From Streptomyces caeruleatus (GTDB lineage: Bacteria; Actinomycetota; Actinomycetes; Streptomycetales; Streptomycetaceae): a DNA stretch of 64,000 nucleotides. The translations under genes and the position numbers were made by a program. The DNA lies in NCBI RefSeq assembly GCF_001514235.1, contig NZ_KQ948928.1:1-64000 (forward strand), given 5' to 3'. The notes under the pieces were generated by a model that did not search any database, was not told the DNA's origin, and worked only from the letters and a program-made list of their open reading frames with translations. Below, piece after piece: positions 44,401 through 52,779 of this stretch. Every line of letters starts with the position of its first letter. Position 1 is the stretch's first letter.

Positions 44401-47400
44401 GCAGACGTTCGTGGAGTACAGCAGGCAGGGCGCGCTGGCCGAGGACGGGCGGTCCAAGGCGTTCGCCGCGGCCGCGGACGGCACCGGCTGGGCCGAGGGC
44501 GTCGGGATGGTCGTACTGGAACGGCTGTCCCATGCCCGTCGCGCCGGGCACCCGGTACTGGCCGTGATCCGAGGCTCCGCGGTGAACCAGGACGGCGCGT
44601 CCAACGGCCTCACGGCGCCGAGCGGCACGGCACAGCAGCAGGTGATCCGGCTCGCCCTGCGGGACGCCGGGCTGACACCCTCCGACGTGGACGCCGTCGA
44701 GGCACACGGCACCGGCACCCGGCTCGGCGACCCGATCGAGGCCGGTGCCCTGCTGGCCGCCTACGGGCAGGACCGCGTCACTCCGCTCTGGCTGGGGTCG
44801 CTGAAGTCCAACATCGGGCACACCCAGGCAGCGGCCGGGGTCGGCGGCGTGATCAAGGTCGTCCAGGCCATGCGGCACCGCGTCCTGCCGAAGACACTGC
44901 ACGTGGACGAGCCGTCGCCGCATGTCGACTGGGCGGCGGGCGATGTCCGGCTGCTCACCGAGAGCATGCCGTGGCCGCAGCGGGACCGCCCTGCGCGCGC
45001 GGCCGTCTCCTCCTTCGGGGTCAGTGGCACCAACGCGCACGTGATCCTGGAGGCACCACCCAAGGAACCGGCACCTACGCCCGTCGCCGAACCGTCCGTC
45101 GCCGAACCGTCCGTCGTCGCCTGGACGTTGTCCGGGAAGACCCCCGAGCGGCTACGGGAGTGGGCGGCGCGACTGCTCCCGGTGGCCGGGGACGCCGCAC
45201 CGGCGGACCTCGCGCACTCACTCGCCGTTTCCCGAGGTCACTTCTCCCACCGGGCCGTCGTGGTCGGCGGCGACCGCGAGGAACTGCTCGCCGGGTTGCG
45301 GGCCGTGGCCGAGGGAAAGCCGGCGCGGAATGTGGTCGTCTCCAGCGGATCCACCGCAGACGGGAAGGTCGCGTTCGTCTTCCCCGGCCAGGGTACCCAG
45401 TGGTTGGGCATGGCGGCCGGGCTGATGGGCGAACCGGTGTTCGCCGAATCCATCCACGCCTGCGAACGGGCCCTGAAACCCCACGTGGACTGGTCGCTCA
45501 CCGAGGTTCTGGCCGGTGACGCCGACCGGCTGAAGCGGCTGGAGGTCATCCACCCCGCCCTGTTCTCCGTGATGGTGTCGCTGGCCGCCCTGTGGCGCTC
45601 CCGTGGCGTCGAACCGGACGCGGTGATCGGGCACTCCATGGGCGAGGTGGCCGCCGCGTGCGTCGCGGGCGCACTGTCCCTGGAGGAGGCCGCTCGGGTC
45701 GTCGTGGTGCGCAGCCAGGTCATCGCCGAACTCGGCGTCAGCGCCGGCATGGCATCGGTGACCGCGTCCCGCGCACAGGTCGACTGGCTGCTGGAACGCT
45801 GGCCGGACCAACTCTGGATCGCCGCCCTCAACGGCCCCTCCAGCATCGTCGTCGCCGGAGACGACCGGGCCGTCGACGGGCTGCTCACCGAGTGCGCGCT
45901 CGACGGCGTGCACGCCCGCCGCATCCGCGTCGACGTCGCCTCGCACTGTCCGAAGATGGAGGCGCTGCGCGATGAACTCGTCGCCCGCCTCGGGGAGGTG
46001 CACACCAGCGCGCCCTCCGTGCCGATGTACTCCACCGTCGACCTGGACTGGGTCGGCGACGCCACGCTCACCGGCACCTACTGGTACCGCAACCTCCGCC
46101 AGCCCGTGCGGTTCCAGCCCGCCGTCGAGCATCTCGTCGGCCAGGGCTTCCGGGTCTTCGTGGAGTCCAGTTCGCACCCGGTGCTGACCTCGGGTATCGA
46201 GCAGACGCTGGAGGAGTGCGGCACGGCCGGGGCCGTCACCGGGACCCTGCGGCGTGACGACGGCGGACTCGCACGGTTCCTGTTGTCCGCAGCCGAGTTG
46301 TACACGCGAGGTGTGCGTCCGGCCACCGGTGAAGGGCGGTTGGTGCCGCTGCCGACCACACCGTTCCAGCGGCGCCGCTTCTGGCTCACGACGACCGCCG
46401 CGTCCACGGCACGCACCGGGCACCCGCTGCTCGGCCCGCCGGTCGAATCGGCCCGCAGCGGCGAGTCGGTCGCCACCGGCCGTCTCTCACCGGCAGAGCA
46501 GCCATGGTTGGCCGACCACGCCGTGAACGGCACCTGCGTCCTGCCCGGCACCGCCCTGCTCGACCTCGCGCTACGCGCCGCGCGGGGCACCGGAATCGGC
46601 GAGTTGGTCATCGAGGAGCCTCTGGCCCTGTCCCAGCAGGGCACGGCGGAACTCCAGGTCGTGGCCGACCCCGTCCGGCGCACCGTCGAGGTCTTCAGCA
46701 GGCCGGACCAGCCCGGCAGCCCGTGGCGACGCCACGCACAGGGGACGATCGCCGACACCACCGAGCCGTCCACCATGCCGCTGCCCCCAGCCGACGCCGA
46801 CGCCGACGAGATCGACGTCGACTACGCGTCACTCGCCGAGCGCGGCTACGAGTACGGTCCCGCCTTCAGGGCCGTACGCAGACTGTGGCGGCGCGGCGGC
46901 GAACTCTTCGTGGAGCTACGGCTGCCCGAAGAGGCACCCGGCGGATTCACCGGCCCCGGCCTGCACCCCGTGCTCGGCGACGCCGCCCTGCACGCCCTCG
47001 CCCTGACCGAACAGCGCCCGGACGGGCACGTCGGGCTGCCCTTCGTATGGCACGACGTATGGGCGAGCGACCGGCACTCCACGCACGCGTACGCCCACCT
47101 CGCCCCCGCCGGCCGGGACGAGTTCACCGTGAGCCTCACGACCGCCGAGGGCGATCCCTTCTTCCACGGCACCCTCAGCCTGCGCACCGTGCCGCTGCGC
47201 GAGCTGAACGGCACACTGGCGCCGGACTCGGTGTACCGGATGCGGTGGACGGAACTGGACGGACCGGCCGGGGCACCCGCATCGGACGCCGTCCTCTTCA
47301 CCCCACCCCCCGACGACGTCCGCGCGGCGACCCTTGAGACCCTCTCCCGCATCCAGCACTGGCTGGCGGCCGACCACCCGTCCGACGCCCCCCTCGTAGT

Positions 47401-48703
47401 CCTCACCCGCACCCACGACCTCGCCCACGCCGCCGCCCGCGGCCTCGTACGGTCGGCCCAGTCCGAGCACCCCGGCCGATTCCTGCTGGTCGAGACCGAC
47501 GACGACCCCCGTTCCCCGGCCCGCCTCGCCGACGCCGTGGCCGCCGGAAAGCCACACCTGCGCATCAGCGAGGGCCGACTCCAGGCACCGCAGCTCACGC
47601 GTGCCGCGCCGGGCCGGAACGCCCGCCCGGACCTCAGCGGCGGCACGGTGCTGATCACCGGCGGCACCGGCACCCTCGGATCACTGCTGGCACGGCACCT
47701 GGTGACCGGGTACGGCGTCCGCAGCCTCCTCCTCACCAGCCGCAGCGGGGGTCGCGGCGCCGACTCCCTCATCGCCGAACTGACCGGGCTGGGCGCCGAG
47801 GTGCGCGTCGCCGCCTGCGACGCCGCCGACCGGGGCGCCCTCGCCGACGCCCTCGACCTCGTGCCCGCGCGGCATCCGCTGATCGCGGTGGTGCACGCGG
47901 CCGGGGTGCTCGCGGACGGCGTGGTGACCGGGATGACCCCCGACCAGGTCGAGCACGTACTGCGCCCCAAGCTCGACGGCGCCCTGAACCTGCACGAACT
48001 GACCCGGGACACCGACCTGGCCGCCTTCGTGCTGTTCTCCTCGCTGGCCGGTGTGCTGGGCAGCCCGGGGCAGGGCAACTACGCGGCGGCGAACGGATTC
48101 CTGGACGCGTTCGCCGAGCACCGCAGGGCCGCCGGGCTGCCTGCCCAGTCCCAGGCGTGGGGGCTGTGGGAGGAGGCCTCCGGCATGACCGACGTACTGC
48201 GCGAGACCGACCGCGACGGCACCCTCCCGGACTCCACCCTGCCCATGCCCACCGCGTTCGCGCTGGCCCTGTTCGACGAGGCGCTGCGGCAGGACGACGC
48301 GGTTCTCACCCTCGCCAGGTTCGACCTCGCCAAGCTCCGCACCCGAGGGGCGCCCGAGCTGCTGCGCGGCCTGGTGCCCGCCGGTCCTGCCGCCGCCGTA
48401 CCCACCGTCCGACTGCGTGACCTGGCCCCGGCCGAGCGGGCCGAACGGCTCCTCGCCGAGGTGCGCGCGGCCGCCGCCGAGCTGCTCGGCCATCGGGACG
48501 GTACGGCGCTGCCGCCGGAACGGAGCCTGTACGAGGCCGGGTTGGACTCACTGACCTCGGTGGAACTGCGCAACCGGCTGAGCGCGCTGACGGGGCTGCG
48601 GCTGCCCGCGACGCTCGTGTTCGAGCATCCCTCGCCGCAGCTGCTGGCCGACCACCTCGACCGGGAGCTGGCCACCCCGAGCACCCCAGGGAAGTTCACA
48701 TGA
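41480..48703 (+). CDS. Type I polyketide synthase: CoA ligase-ACP-KS-AT-DH-KR-ACP
   Basis: This 2407-aa single-module PKS has its own loading unit. The acyl-adenylating domain spans about 1-520 (YTSGTTGRPKG from Tyr174; RTGDLARR; PRTATGKVARK). A region of about 130 residues with a Val/Thr-rich repeat has no recognised domain. Then follow ACP1 (Ser702), KS (Cys941 in DTACSSS, both His), AT (Ser1386 in GHSMGE; specificity motif VASH), DH (His1680 in HAVNGTCVLP, Asp1834), KR (GGTGTLG, Tyr2201, B-type-like LAD motif) and ACP2 (Ser2357). There is no ER, methyltransferase or thioesterase. The AT motif is unlike malonyl-specific HAFH and favours a branched extender. The ATG at 41480 overlaps the lyase stop. 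Confidence 0.93.
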   Translation: MTEPRAPRGAGADVIRPLPELLGTHAESRGDKVAFSDVRGAVTYRELERRTARLGGHLVALGLPRGARVAILLGNRVEMVESYLAVNRAGCVGVPVNPHSSDAELRYVLTDSDAQAVITDTAHAEQVRAIGPRHLVVAGAELPDTLSYDDLSTREPAVPPRDDLGLDEPAFLLYTSGTTGRPKGVLSTQRAALWNAANCYVPMVGLSAADTLLWPLPLFHTLGHHLCVMAVTAVGATAHLMAGFSAAEVLDELRSRPYTFLVGVPTIYHNLVHAAGAEGLTLPALRVCFIAGAVSTPALAEAFEAAYGVRLTDSYGSTETSGTMTAMRPDGERVPGSCGPPVPGLDLRVVDPDTGVEVPTGEEGEVWVSGPNVMLGYHNLPEATAEVLRDGWYRTGDLARRNDAGYLWITGRRNDVIIRGGENVHPTEIEAVLARVPGVRDAAVTALADDEFGQVPVALVVPEPDGLDCAELFAWCRRELAYFKVPVEVRAVTALPRTATGKVARKALAELPGRLLAVAGSHTGLHLMGAGGELAPLPGGELPAAAGSLAGREVVLAGDAGEPADLIARHLVAYHEAWRVGLPGPEHGATVTVTVAGATVTITIAGFAPTTLVLAEGLTEHRIRNAVDVALSRPGSTLVAAVRSAPAAAQDRLPDRVDLTGITGTDLGRRLVDLVTGQVTEVMGDTVGIDPDRALREYGLTSVDAVRLRDRVAAATGLRLPTTLAFEYPSVRAIAGFLRDELTGSPEPQAITGARTAVPTGTDHDPDDDPVVLVGIGCRYPGGVATPDELWRLVADGVDATSEFPDDRGWDLDRLFDSDPGRSGTSRTRRGGFLRDMADFDPEFFGISPREALAMDPQHRLLLETSWEALEHAGIDPTSLKGARVGVYAGLIYHDYVTDPDRVPREVEGYLGTGTVGAAATGRISYVLGLRGPALTVDTACSSSLVAIHLAAQSIRRGECELALAGGVSVMATPQTFVEYSRQGALAEDGRSKAFAAAADGTGWAEGVGMVVLERLSHARRAGHPVLAVIRGSAVNQDGASNGLTAPSGTAQQQVIRLALRDAGLTPSDVDAVEAHGTGTRLGDPIEAGALLAAYGQDRVTPLWLGSLKSNIGHTQAAAGVGGVIKVVQAMRHRVLPKTLHVDEPSPHVDWAAGDVRLLTESMPWPQRDRPARAAVSSFGVSGTNAHVILEAPPKEPAPTPVAEPSVAEPSVVAWTLSGKTPERLREWAARLLPVAGDAAPADLAHSLAVSRGHFSHRAVVVGGDREELLAGLRAVAEGKPARNVVVSSGSTADGKVAFVFPGQGTQWLGMAAGLMGEPVFAESIHACERALKPHVDWSLTEVLAGDADRLKRLEVIHPALFSVMVSLAALWRSRGVEPDAVIGHSMGEVAAACVAGALSLEEAARVVVVRSQVIAELGVSAGMASVTASRAQVDWLLERWPDQLWIAALNGPSSIVVAGDDRAVDGLLTECALDGVHARRIRVDVASHCPKMEALRDELVARLGEVHTSAPSVPMYSTVDLDWVGDATLTGTYWYRNLRQPVRFQPAVEHLVGQGFRVFVESSSHPVLTSGIEQTLEECGTAGAVTGTLRRDDGGLARFLLSAAELYTRGVRPATGEGRLVPLPTTPFQRRRFWLTTTAASTARTGHPLLGPPVESARSGESVATGRLSPAEQPWLADHAVNGTCVLPGTALLDLALRAARGTGIGELVIEEPLALSQQGTAELQVVADPVRRTVEVFSRPDQPGSPWRRHAQGTIADTTEPSTMPLPPADADADEIDVDYASLAERGYEYGPAFRAVRRLWRRGGELFVELRLPEEAPGGFTGPGLHPVLGDAALHALALTEQRPDGHVGLPFVWHDVWASDRHSTHAYAHLAPAGRDEFTVSLTTAEGDPFFHGTLSLRTVPLRELNGTLAPDSVYRMRWTELDGPAGAPASDAVLFTPPPDDVRAATLETLSRIQHWLAADHPSDAPLVVLTRTHDLAHAAARGLVRSAQSEHPGRFLLVETDDDPRSPARLADAVAAGKPHLRISEGRLQAPQLTRAAPGRNARPDLSGGTVLITGGTGTLGSLLARHLVTGYGVRSLLLTSRSGGRGADSLIAELTGLGAEVRVAACDAADRGALADALDLVPARHPLIAVVHAAGVLADGVVTGMTPDQVEHVLRPKLDGALNLHELTRDTDLAAFVLFSSLAGVLGSPGQGNYAAANGFLDAFAEHRRAAGLPAQSQAWGLWEEASGMTDVLRETDRDGTLPDSTLPMPTAFALALFDEALRQDDAVLTLARFDLAKLRTRGAPELLRGLVPAGPAAAVPTVRLRDLAPAERAERLLAEVRAAAAELLGHRDGTALPPERSLYEAGLDSLTSVELRNRLSALTGLRLPATLVFEHPSPQLLADHLDRELATPSTPGKFT

Positions 48704-49530
48704 TCAAGACGGAGGTTGCGATGCCGCAGGACATGGGTGGCCCGACGGGGCTGCGCGTCATGGTGACCGGCGCGGCCGGTGGCCTCGGCCGGGCCATCGC
48801 CGAGGCGCTGCACGCCGAGGGCGCGCACCTGGTGCTGACCACCCGGGACGCCGACTCGCTGCCCAGGGCCGCCGCCGGACTCGACCGGGGCCCCGAGGTC
48901 GTCACGGCCGTGGCCGACGTCACCAACGACGTCGAGCTGGCCAAGGCCGTGGAACTGGCCACCGCACGGCTCGGCGGCATCGACGTGCTCGTCAACAACG
49001 CCGGTGTGCCCGGACCGGCCGGGCCCGCCTGGGAGAACGACGCGGCCGAGTGGTGGCACGCCATGGAGGTCAACCTGGGCGGCGCGCTGGCGGCCTGCCG
49101 TGCGGTGCTGCCCGGCATGGTCGAGCGCGGCCGGGGGCGGGTCGTCACCATCTCCAGCCATGCGGGGCACACCCGTTGGCCGCACGTCAGCGCGTACTCG
49201 GTGTCCAAGGCGGCGGTGAACAAGCTGACGGAGAACATCGCCATCGAACTGCTGCCGCACGGCGTCACCGCGTTCAGCTACCACCCCGGCATCGTGGACG
49301 TCGGCCTCGGCGGGTCCGCCGCCCCGGTCCAGGACAGCGACAACCCGTGGGACCGCCGCATCGTCTCCTGGCTCGACGCACAGCGCGAGGCCGGCAAGTA
49401 CGTCCCGGTCACCGAGGCCCTCGGCAACCTACTGCGCCTCATCCGGGGCGAGGCCGACACCCTCACCGGCCGCTATCTCACCTACGAGGACGACCTCACG
49501 GCCCTCACCGCGGCAACCGGCCGGGGCTGA
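48700..49530 (+). CDS. Short-chain dehydrogenase/reductase of the cluster
   Basis: This 276-aa classical SDR has VTGAAGGLGRAIA, NNAG and YSVSK motifs. It could reduce the ketone or aldehyde product of the PKS/LuxC steps, or oxidise an alcohol. The ATG at 48700 overlaps the PKS stop and has AGGGAAG before it. A second ATG at 48721 has an even better GGAGG site and would shorten the protein by seven residues. The reading frame continues past its stop straight into the integrase remnant. Confidence 0.88.
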   Translation: MIKTEVAMPQDMGGPTGLRVMVTGAAGGLGRAIAEALHAEGAHLVLTTRDADSLPRAAAGLDRGPEVVTAVADVTNDVELAKAVELATARLGGIDVLVNNAGVPGPAGPAWENDAAEWWHAMEVNLGGALAACRAVLPGMVERGRGRVVTISSHAGHTRWPHVSAYSVSKAAVNKLTENIAIELLPHGVTAFSYHPGIVDVGLGGSAAPVQDSDNPWDRRIVSWLDAQREAGKYVPVTEALGNLLRLIRGEADTLTGRYLTYEDDLTALTAATGRG

Positions 49531-49539
49531 CACGGCTCA

Positions 49540-49692
49540 GAAGTCGTCTCCCTCGCTCGCTGGCTCGGGCACGCCGATCCTGGCTTTACTCTGCGTACAT
49601 ACACGCACTTCATGCCCGACGCAGGCAGGCGAGGTCGCGCTGGCATGGATGTCTGGTTCAGTGGGGAGGCGAACTCCCTGGAAACCCCCTGA
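49540..49692 (+). pseudogene. Tyrosine site-specific integrase remnant (C-terminal end)
   Basis: The frame encodes about 50 residues with RWLGHADPGFTLRTYTHF, the classical C-terminal end of actinobacterial tyrosine integrases. The conserved LGH histidine and the nucleophilic tyrosine (RTYTH) are both kept. There is no start codon, and the rest of the gene is gone, apparently replaced by the SDR whose stop lies 9 nt upstream in the same frame. It ends at TGA 49690-49692, 62 bp from the right repeat. Confidence 0.85.
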
Positions 49693-49754
49693 CGGTCCTG
49701 CGGAGGCGTGAGAGGTGGGAAACATGCAGGTCAAGGTGGGCTTGGAGCGGAACT

Positions 49755-49767
49755 CATGCGGTTGACG
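49755..49767. other. Right attachment-site repeat (attR) over the DUF3046 start codon
   Basis: CATGCGGTTGACG matches 28405-28417 exactly, with different bases on both sides. The ATG inside it is the start of the DUF3046 gene, so integration left the coding sequence whole but replaced everything upstream. Confidence 0.7.
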
Positions 49768-49950
49768 ATCTTCTGGGAGCGGATGGCGGATCACTTCGGT
49801 CCTGGATACGCCGACACCTTCGCGCGCGACCATGTGATGGCGGAGCTCGGCGGGCGCACGGTGCACGAGGCGCTGAACAGCGGCTGGGAGGCCAAGGACG
49901 TGTGGCGCGTGGTCTGCGCCGTCATGAACGTTCCGGGGGAGAAGCGCTGA
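49756..49950 (+). CDS. DUF3046 family protein
   Basis: This 64-aa protein (start MRLTIFWERMADHFG) is the complete small DUF3046 family member found near recA in many actinobacteria. Its function is unknown. It is the apparent integration target of the island. Its upstream region is now island DNA, which supplies a GGAG ribosome binding site 8 nt before the ATG. The old promoter appears to have stayed at 28390-28405. Confidence 0.88.
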   Translation: MRLTIFWERMADHFGPGYADTFARDHVMAELGGRTVHEALNSGWEAKDVWRVVCAVMNVPGEKR

Positions 49951-49981
49951 CAGGTCACGAAGATCGCAGGACGGCAGCCGG

Positions 49982-50004
49982 TTGTCGGTGGCGTGGGCGA
50001 CACT
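49982..50004 (+). promoter_or_regulatory. RecA-NDp-like promoter of the AI-2E transporter gene
   Basis: TTGTCGGTG (49982-49990), an 8-bp spacer and GACACT (49999-50004) match the RecA-NDp consensus at every -35 position, with one deviation in the -10. A GTG follows 6 nt later. Confidence 0.6.
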
Positions 50005-50010
50005 TGCTCC

Positions 50011-51297
50011 GTGGCACGCACTGACGAGACCGGGCAGCCCGCCCGGCACGCATCGCCCTTCGGCACGACGCCGCCCACCCCGCCGCCGGGCGAGGGAGCC
50101 GCCGGGCCGGACTCCCGCATGCCTCGTTGGCTCCCGCGCGCCATGGTGCTCGCGCTGGCGCTCGTCGGCGCGTTCCAGCTGGGCAGCTGGGCCTTTCACC
50201 AGCTCACCGGGCTGCTGATCAACATCCTCATCGCGTTCTTCCTGGCCCTGGCCATCGAGCCGGCGGTGAGCTGGATGGCCTCGCGCGGTATGCGCCGGGG
50301 CCTGGCCACCGGCGTCGTCTTCCTCGCCGTGATCACCGTGTCCGCGGGGTTCGTGACGCTGCTGGGGTCCATGCTCGCGGGCCAGATCATCAAGATCGTC
50401 GAGGACTTCCCGGACTACCTCGACTCCGTCATCAACTGGATCAACGCGCACTTCCACACCGAGCTGCGCCGCGTCGACGTCCAGGAGGGCCTGCTCCGGT
50501 CCGACTGGCTGCGCAACTACGTGCAGAACAGCGCCACCGGCGTCCTCGACGTGTCCGCCCAGGTCCTCGGCGGCCTCTTCCAGCTGCTGACGATCACGCT
50601 GTTCTCGTTCTACTTCGCCGCGGACGGCCCGCGACTGCGCCGCGCGCTGTGCTCCGTACTGCCGCCCGCCAAGCAGGCCGAGGTACTGCGCGCGTGGGAG
50701 ATCGCCGTCAACAAGACGGGCGGGTACCTGTACTCACGCGGCCTGATGGCGCTCATCTCCGGCATAGCCCACTACATCCTGCTGGCGAGCCTGGATGTGC
50801 CCTACGCACCCGTGCTCGCCGTCTGGGTCGGCCTGGTCTCGCAGTTCATCCCCACCATCGGCACGTATCTCGCGGGCGCCCTGCCCATGCTGATCGCCTT
50901 CACGGTCGATCCCTGGTACGCGCTGTGGGTGCTGATCTTCGTCGTGGTCTACCAGCAGTTCGAGAACTACGTCCTGCAGCCCAAGCTGACCTCGAAGACC
51001 GTCGACATCCACCCCGCGGTCGCCTTCGGTTCCGTCATCGCGGGCACCGCCCTCCTCGGCGCGGTGGGCGCGCTGATCGCCATCCCGGCCATCGCCACGC
51101 TGCAGGCGTTCCTCGGGGCGTACGTGAAGCGTTACGACGTCACGGACGATCCCCGGGTCCATGGGCACCGGGGCCGGGGAGCGGGACGGGGTCTCGTCAC
51201 GCGCGTGCGTGCGCTGTGGGCCCATCGGCCGGGATCGGCGAAGCCAGGATCGGGAGCCGGGGGTTCCGGGGGGAGCTCCACGGAGAACTCCGGCTGA
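50011..51297 (+). CDS. AI-2E family (PerM-like) transporter
   Basis: This 428-aa membrane protein has about seven to eight segments. It has the family features FLALAIEPAVSWMASRGMRRGLATG near the N terminus and QFIPTIGTYLAGALPMLIAF and QQFENYVLQPKL in the C-terminal half. Members export small molecules or ions, and the substrate here is unknown. The N-terminal 35 residues and C-terminal 50 residues are Gly/Pro/Arg-rich and cytosolic. The GTG at 50011 is preferred to one at 49993 because the promoter above would start the mRNA there. Confidence 0.85.
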   Translation: MARTDETGQPARHASPFGTTPPTPPPGEGAAGPDSRMPRWLPRAMVLALALVGAFQLGSWAFHQLTGLLINILIAFFLALAIEPAVSWMASRGMRRGLATGVVFLAVITVSAGFVTLLGSMLAGQIIKIVEDFPDYLDSVINWINAHFHTELRRVDVQEGLLRSDWLRNYVQNSATGVLDVSAQVLGGLFQLLTITLFSFYFAADGPRLRRALCSVLPPAKQAEVLRAWEIAVNKTGGYLYSRGLMALISGIAHYILLASLDVPYAPVLAVWVGLVSQFIPTIGTYLAGALPMLIAFTVDPWYALWVLIFVVVYQQFENYVLQPKLTSKTVDIHPAVAFGSVIAGTALLGAVGALIAIPAIATLQAFLGAYVKRYDVTDDPRVHGHRGRGAGRGLVTRVRALWAHRPGSAKPGSGAGGSGGSSTENSG

Positions 51298-51461
51298 GTA
51301 GAGCCGGGGGCCTGGGGGCGTGGGGTCTGCGTGAGGGATGGATCCGGCCGGACGGGCCGAGAACCGGGCGACTCAGGCCGGGAGACTCCGGGAGGGCTCA
51401 GGGTGAGATTCCGGGGCGTCTCCGGCTGCGAACGTAGTCTCGTAGGTGACGTGTGGTGCGC

Positions 51462-51491
51462 TTGACACGAAAATCGAACATCCATTCTCAT
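51462..51491 (+). promoter_or_regulatory. recA upstream promoter with LexA (SOS) box
   Basis: TTGACA at 51462-51467 starts a promoter whose spacer holds CGAACATCCATTCT (51475-51488), a match to the actinobacterial SOS box with a few deviations in its right half. LexA binding here would block this promoter. The region 51298-51461 after the AI-2E gene shows nothing else clear. Confidence 0.65.
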
Positions 51492-51585
51492 GGAGGCTCC
51501 GGCGAGGCGCTCGGCGGGCATTTCGCCCCGCTTTCGATGGAGATGTTCCCGAGTTATCCACAGGCCGGACGGGCGTCGGGGCGCA

Positions 51586-51608
51586 TTGTCAGTGGCAGGC
51601 GTTAGCGT
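51586..51608 (+). promoter_or_regulatory. RecA-NDp promoter of recA
   Basis: TTGTCAGTG (51586-51594), 8 bp and TAGCGT (51603-51608) match the LexA/RecA-independent DNA-damage promoter consensus perfectly. It is the proximal of the two recA promoters, 43 bp from the ATG. Confidence 0.85.
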
Positions 51609-51651
51609 CTTTGACGTGAAGCGATCGACTCAAGCAAACCGGGTGGAACCC

Positions 51652-52776
51652 ATGGCAGGAACCGACCGCGAGAAGGCCCTGGATGCCGCGCTCGCACAGA
51701 TTGAACGGCAATTCGGCAAGGGCGCGGTCATGCGCATGGGCGAGCGGTCGATGGAGCCCATCGAGGTCATCTCGACCGGGTCGACCGCGCTCGACGTGGC
51801 CCTCGGCGTGGGCGGCCTGCCGCGCGGCCGTGTCGTGGAGATTTACGGCCCGGAGTCGTCCGGTAAGACGACCCTGACCCTGCACGCGGTGGCGAACGCG
51901 CAGAAGGCCGGCGGCCAGGTCGCCTTCGTGGACGCGGAGCACGCCCTCGACCCCGAGTACGCGAAGAAGCTCGGCGTCGACATCGACAACCTGATCCTCT
52001 CCCAGCCCGACAACGGCGAGCAGGCCCTGGAGATCGTGGACATGCTGGTCCGCTCCGGCGCCCTCGACCTCATCGTCATCGACTCCGTCGCCGCGCTCGT
52101 CCCGCGCGCGGAGATCGAGGGCGAGATGGGCGACAGCCACGTCGGTCTCCAGGCCCGCCTGATGAGCCAGGCCCTGCGGAAGATCACCAGCGCGCTCAAC
52201 CAGTCGAAGACCACCGCGATCTTCATCAACCAGCTCCGCGAGAAGATCGGCGTGATGTTCGGCTCCCCGGAGACCACGACCGGTGGCCGCGCGCTGAAGT
52301 TCTACGCCTCGGTGCGTATCGACATCCGCCGCATCGAGACCCTGAAGGACGGCACGGAGGCAGTCGGCAACCGCACCCGCTGCAAGGTCGTCAAGAACAA
52401 GGTCGCGCCGCCCTTCAAGCAGGCCGAGTTCGACATCCTCTACGGCCACGGCATCAGCCGCGAGGGCGGCCTGATCGACATGGGCGTGGAGCACGGCTTC
52501 GTCCGCAAGGCCGGCGCCTGGTACACGTACGAGGGCGACCAGCTCGGCCAGGGCAAGGAGAACGCGCGCAACTTCCTCAAGGACAACCCCGACCTGGCCA
52601 ACGAGATCGAGAAGAAGATCAAGGAGAAGCTGGGCGTCGGCGTGCGGCCGGAGGAGCCGGCTGCCGAGCCGGGTGCGGACGCCGCGGTCTCCGCCACTCC
52701 GGACGACGCCGCGAAGACGGTCCCCGCTCCGGCGGCCAAGGCAGCCAAGACCAAGGCTGCGACCGCCAAGAGCTGA
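51652..52776 (+). CDS. recA: Recombinase RecA
   Basis: This 374-aa protein has Walker A GPESSGKTT, Walker B LIVIDSVAALVPRAEIEGE, the L2 loop and the C-terminal GVGVRPEEP region. It ends in a Lys/Ala-rich tail typical of streptomycetes. It forms filaments on single-stranded DNA for recombination and triggers LexA cleavage. The ATG at 51652 follows GGTGG. Frames open further upstream are not conserved. recX follows after 3 nt. Confidence 0.98.
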   Translation: MAGTDREKALDAALAQIERQFGKGAVMRMGERSMEPIEVISTGSTALDVALGVGGLPRGRVVEIYGPESSGKTTLTLHAVANAQKAGGQVAFVDAEHALDPEYAKKLGVDIDNLILSQPDNGEQALEIVDMLVRSGALDLIVIDSVAALVPRAEIEGEMGDSHVGLQARLMSQALRKITSALNQSKTTAIFINQLREKIGVMFGSPETTTGGRALKFYASVRIDIRRIETLKDGTEAVGNRTRCKVVKNKVAPPFKQAEFDILYGHGISREGGLIDMGVEHGFVRKAGAWYTYEGDQLGQGKENARNFLKDNPDLANEIEKKIKEKLGVGVRPEEPAAEPGADAAVSATPDDAAKTVPAPAAKAAKTKAATAKS

Positions 52777-52779
52777 CCC

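Larger units (their letters stand above)
28405..49767. mobile_element. Putative integrated genomic island carrying a biosynthetic gene cluster
   Basis: A 13-bp direct repeat, CATGCGGTTGACG, bounds this 21.4-kb block at 28405-28417 and 49755-49767. The right copy includes the start codon of the DUF3046 gene. A tyrosine integrase C-terminal remnant lies just inside the right end, where an intact integrase is normally found. All the biosynthetic genes, and all the TTA codons found, fall inside. Flanking genes on both sides are common Streptomyces core genes. No excisionase, relaxase or intact integrase was found, so the element is probably fixed. Confidence 0.75.
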
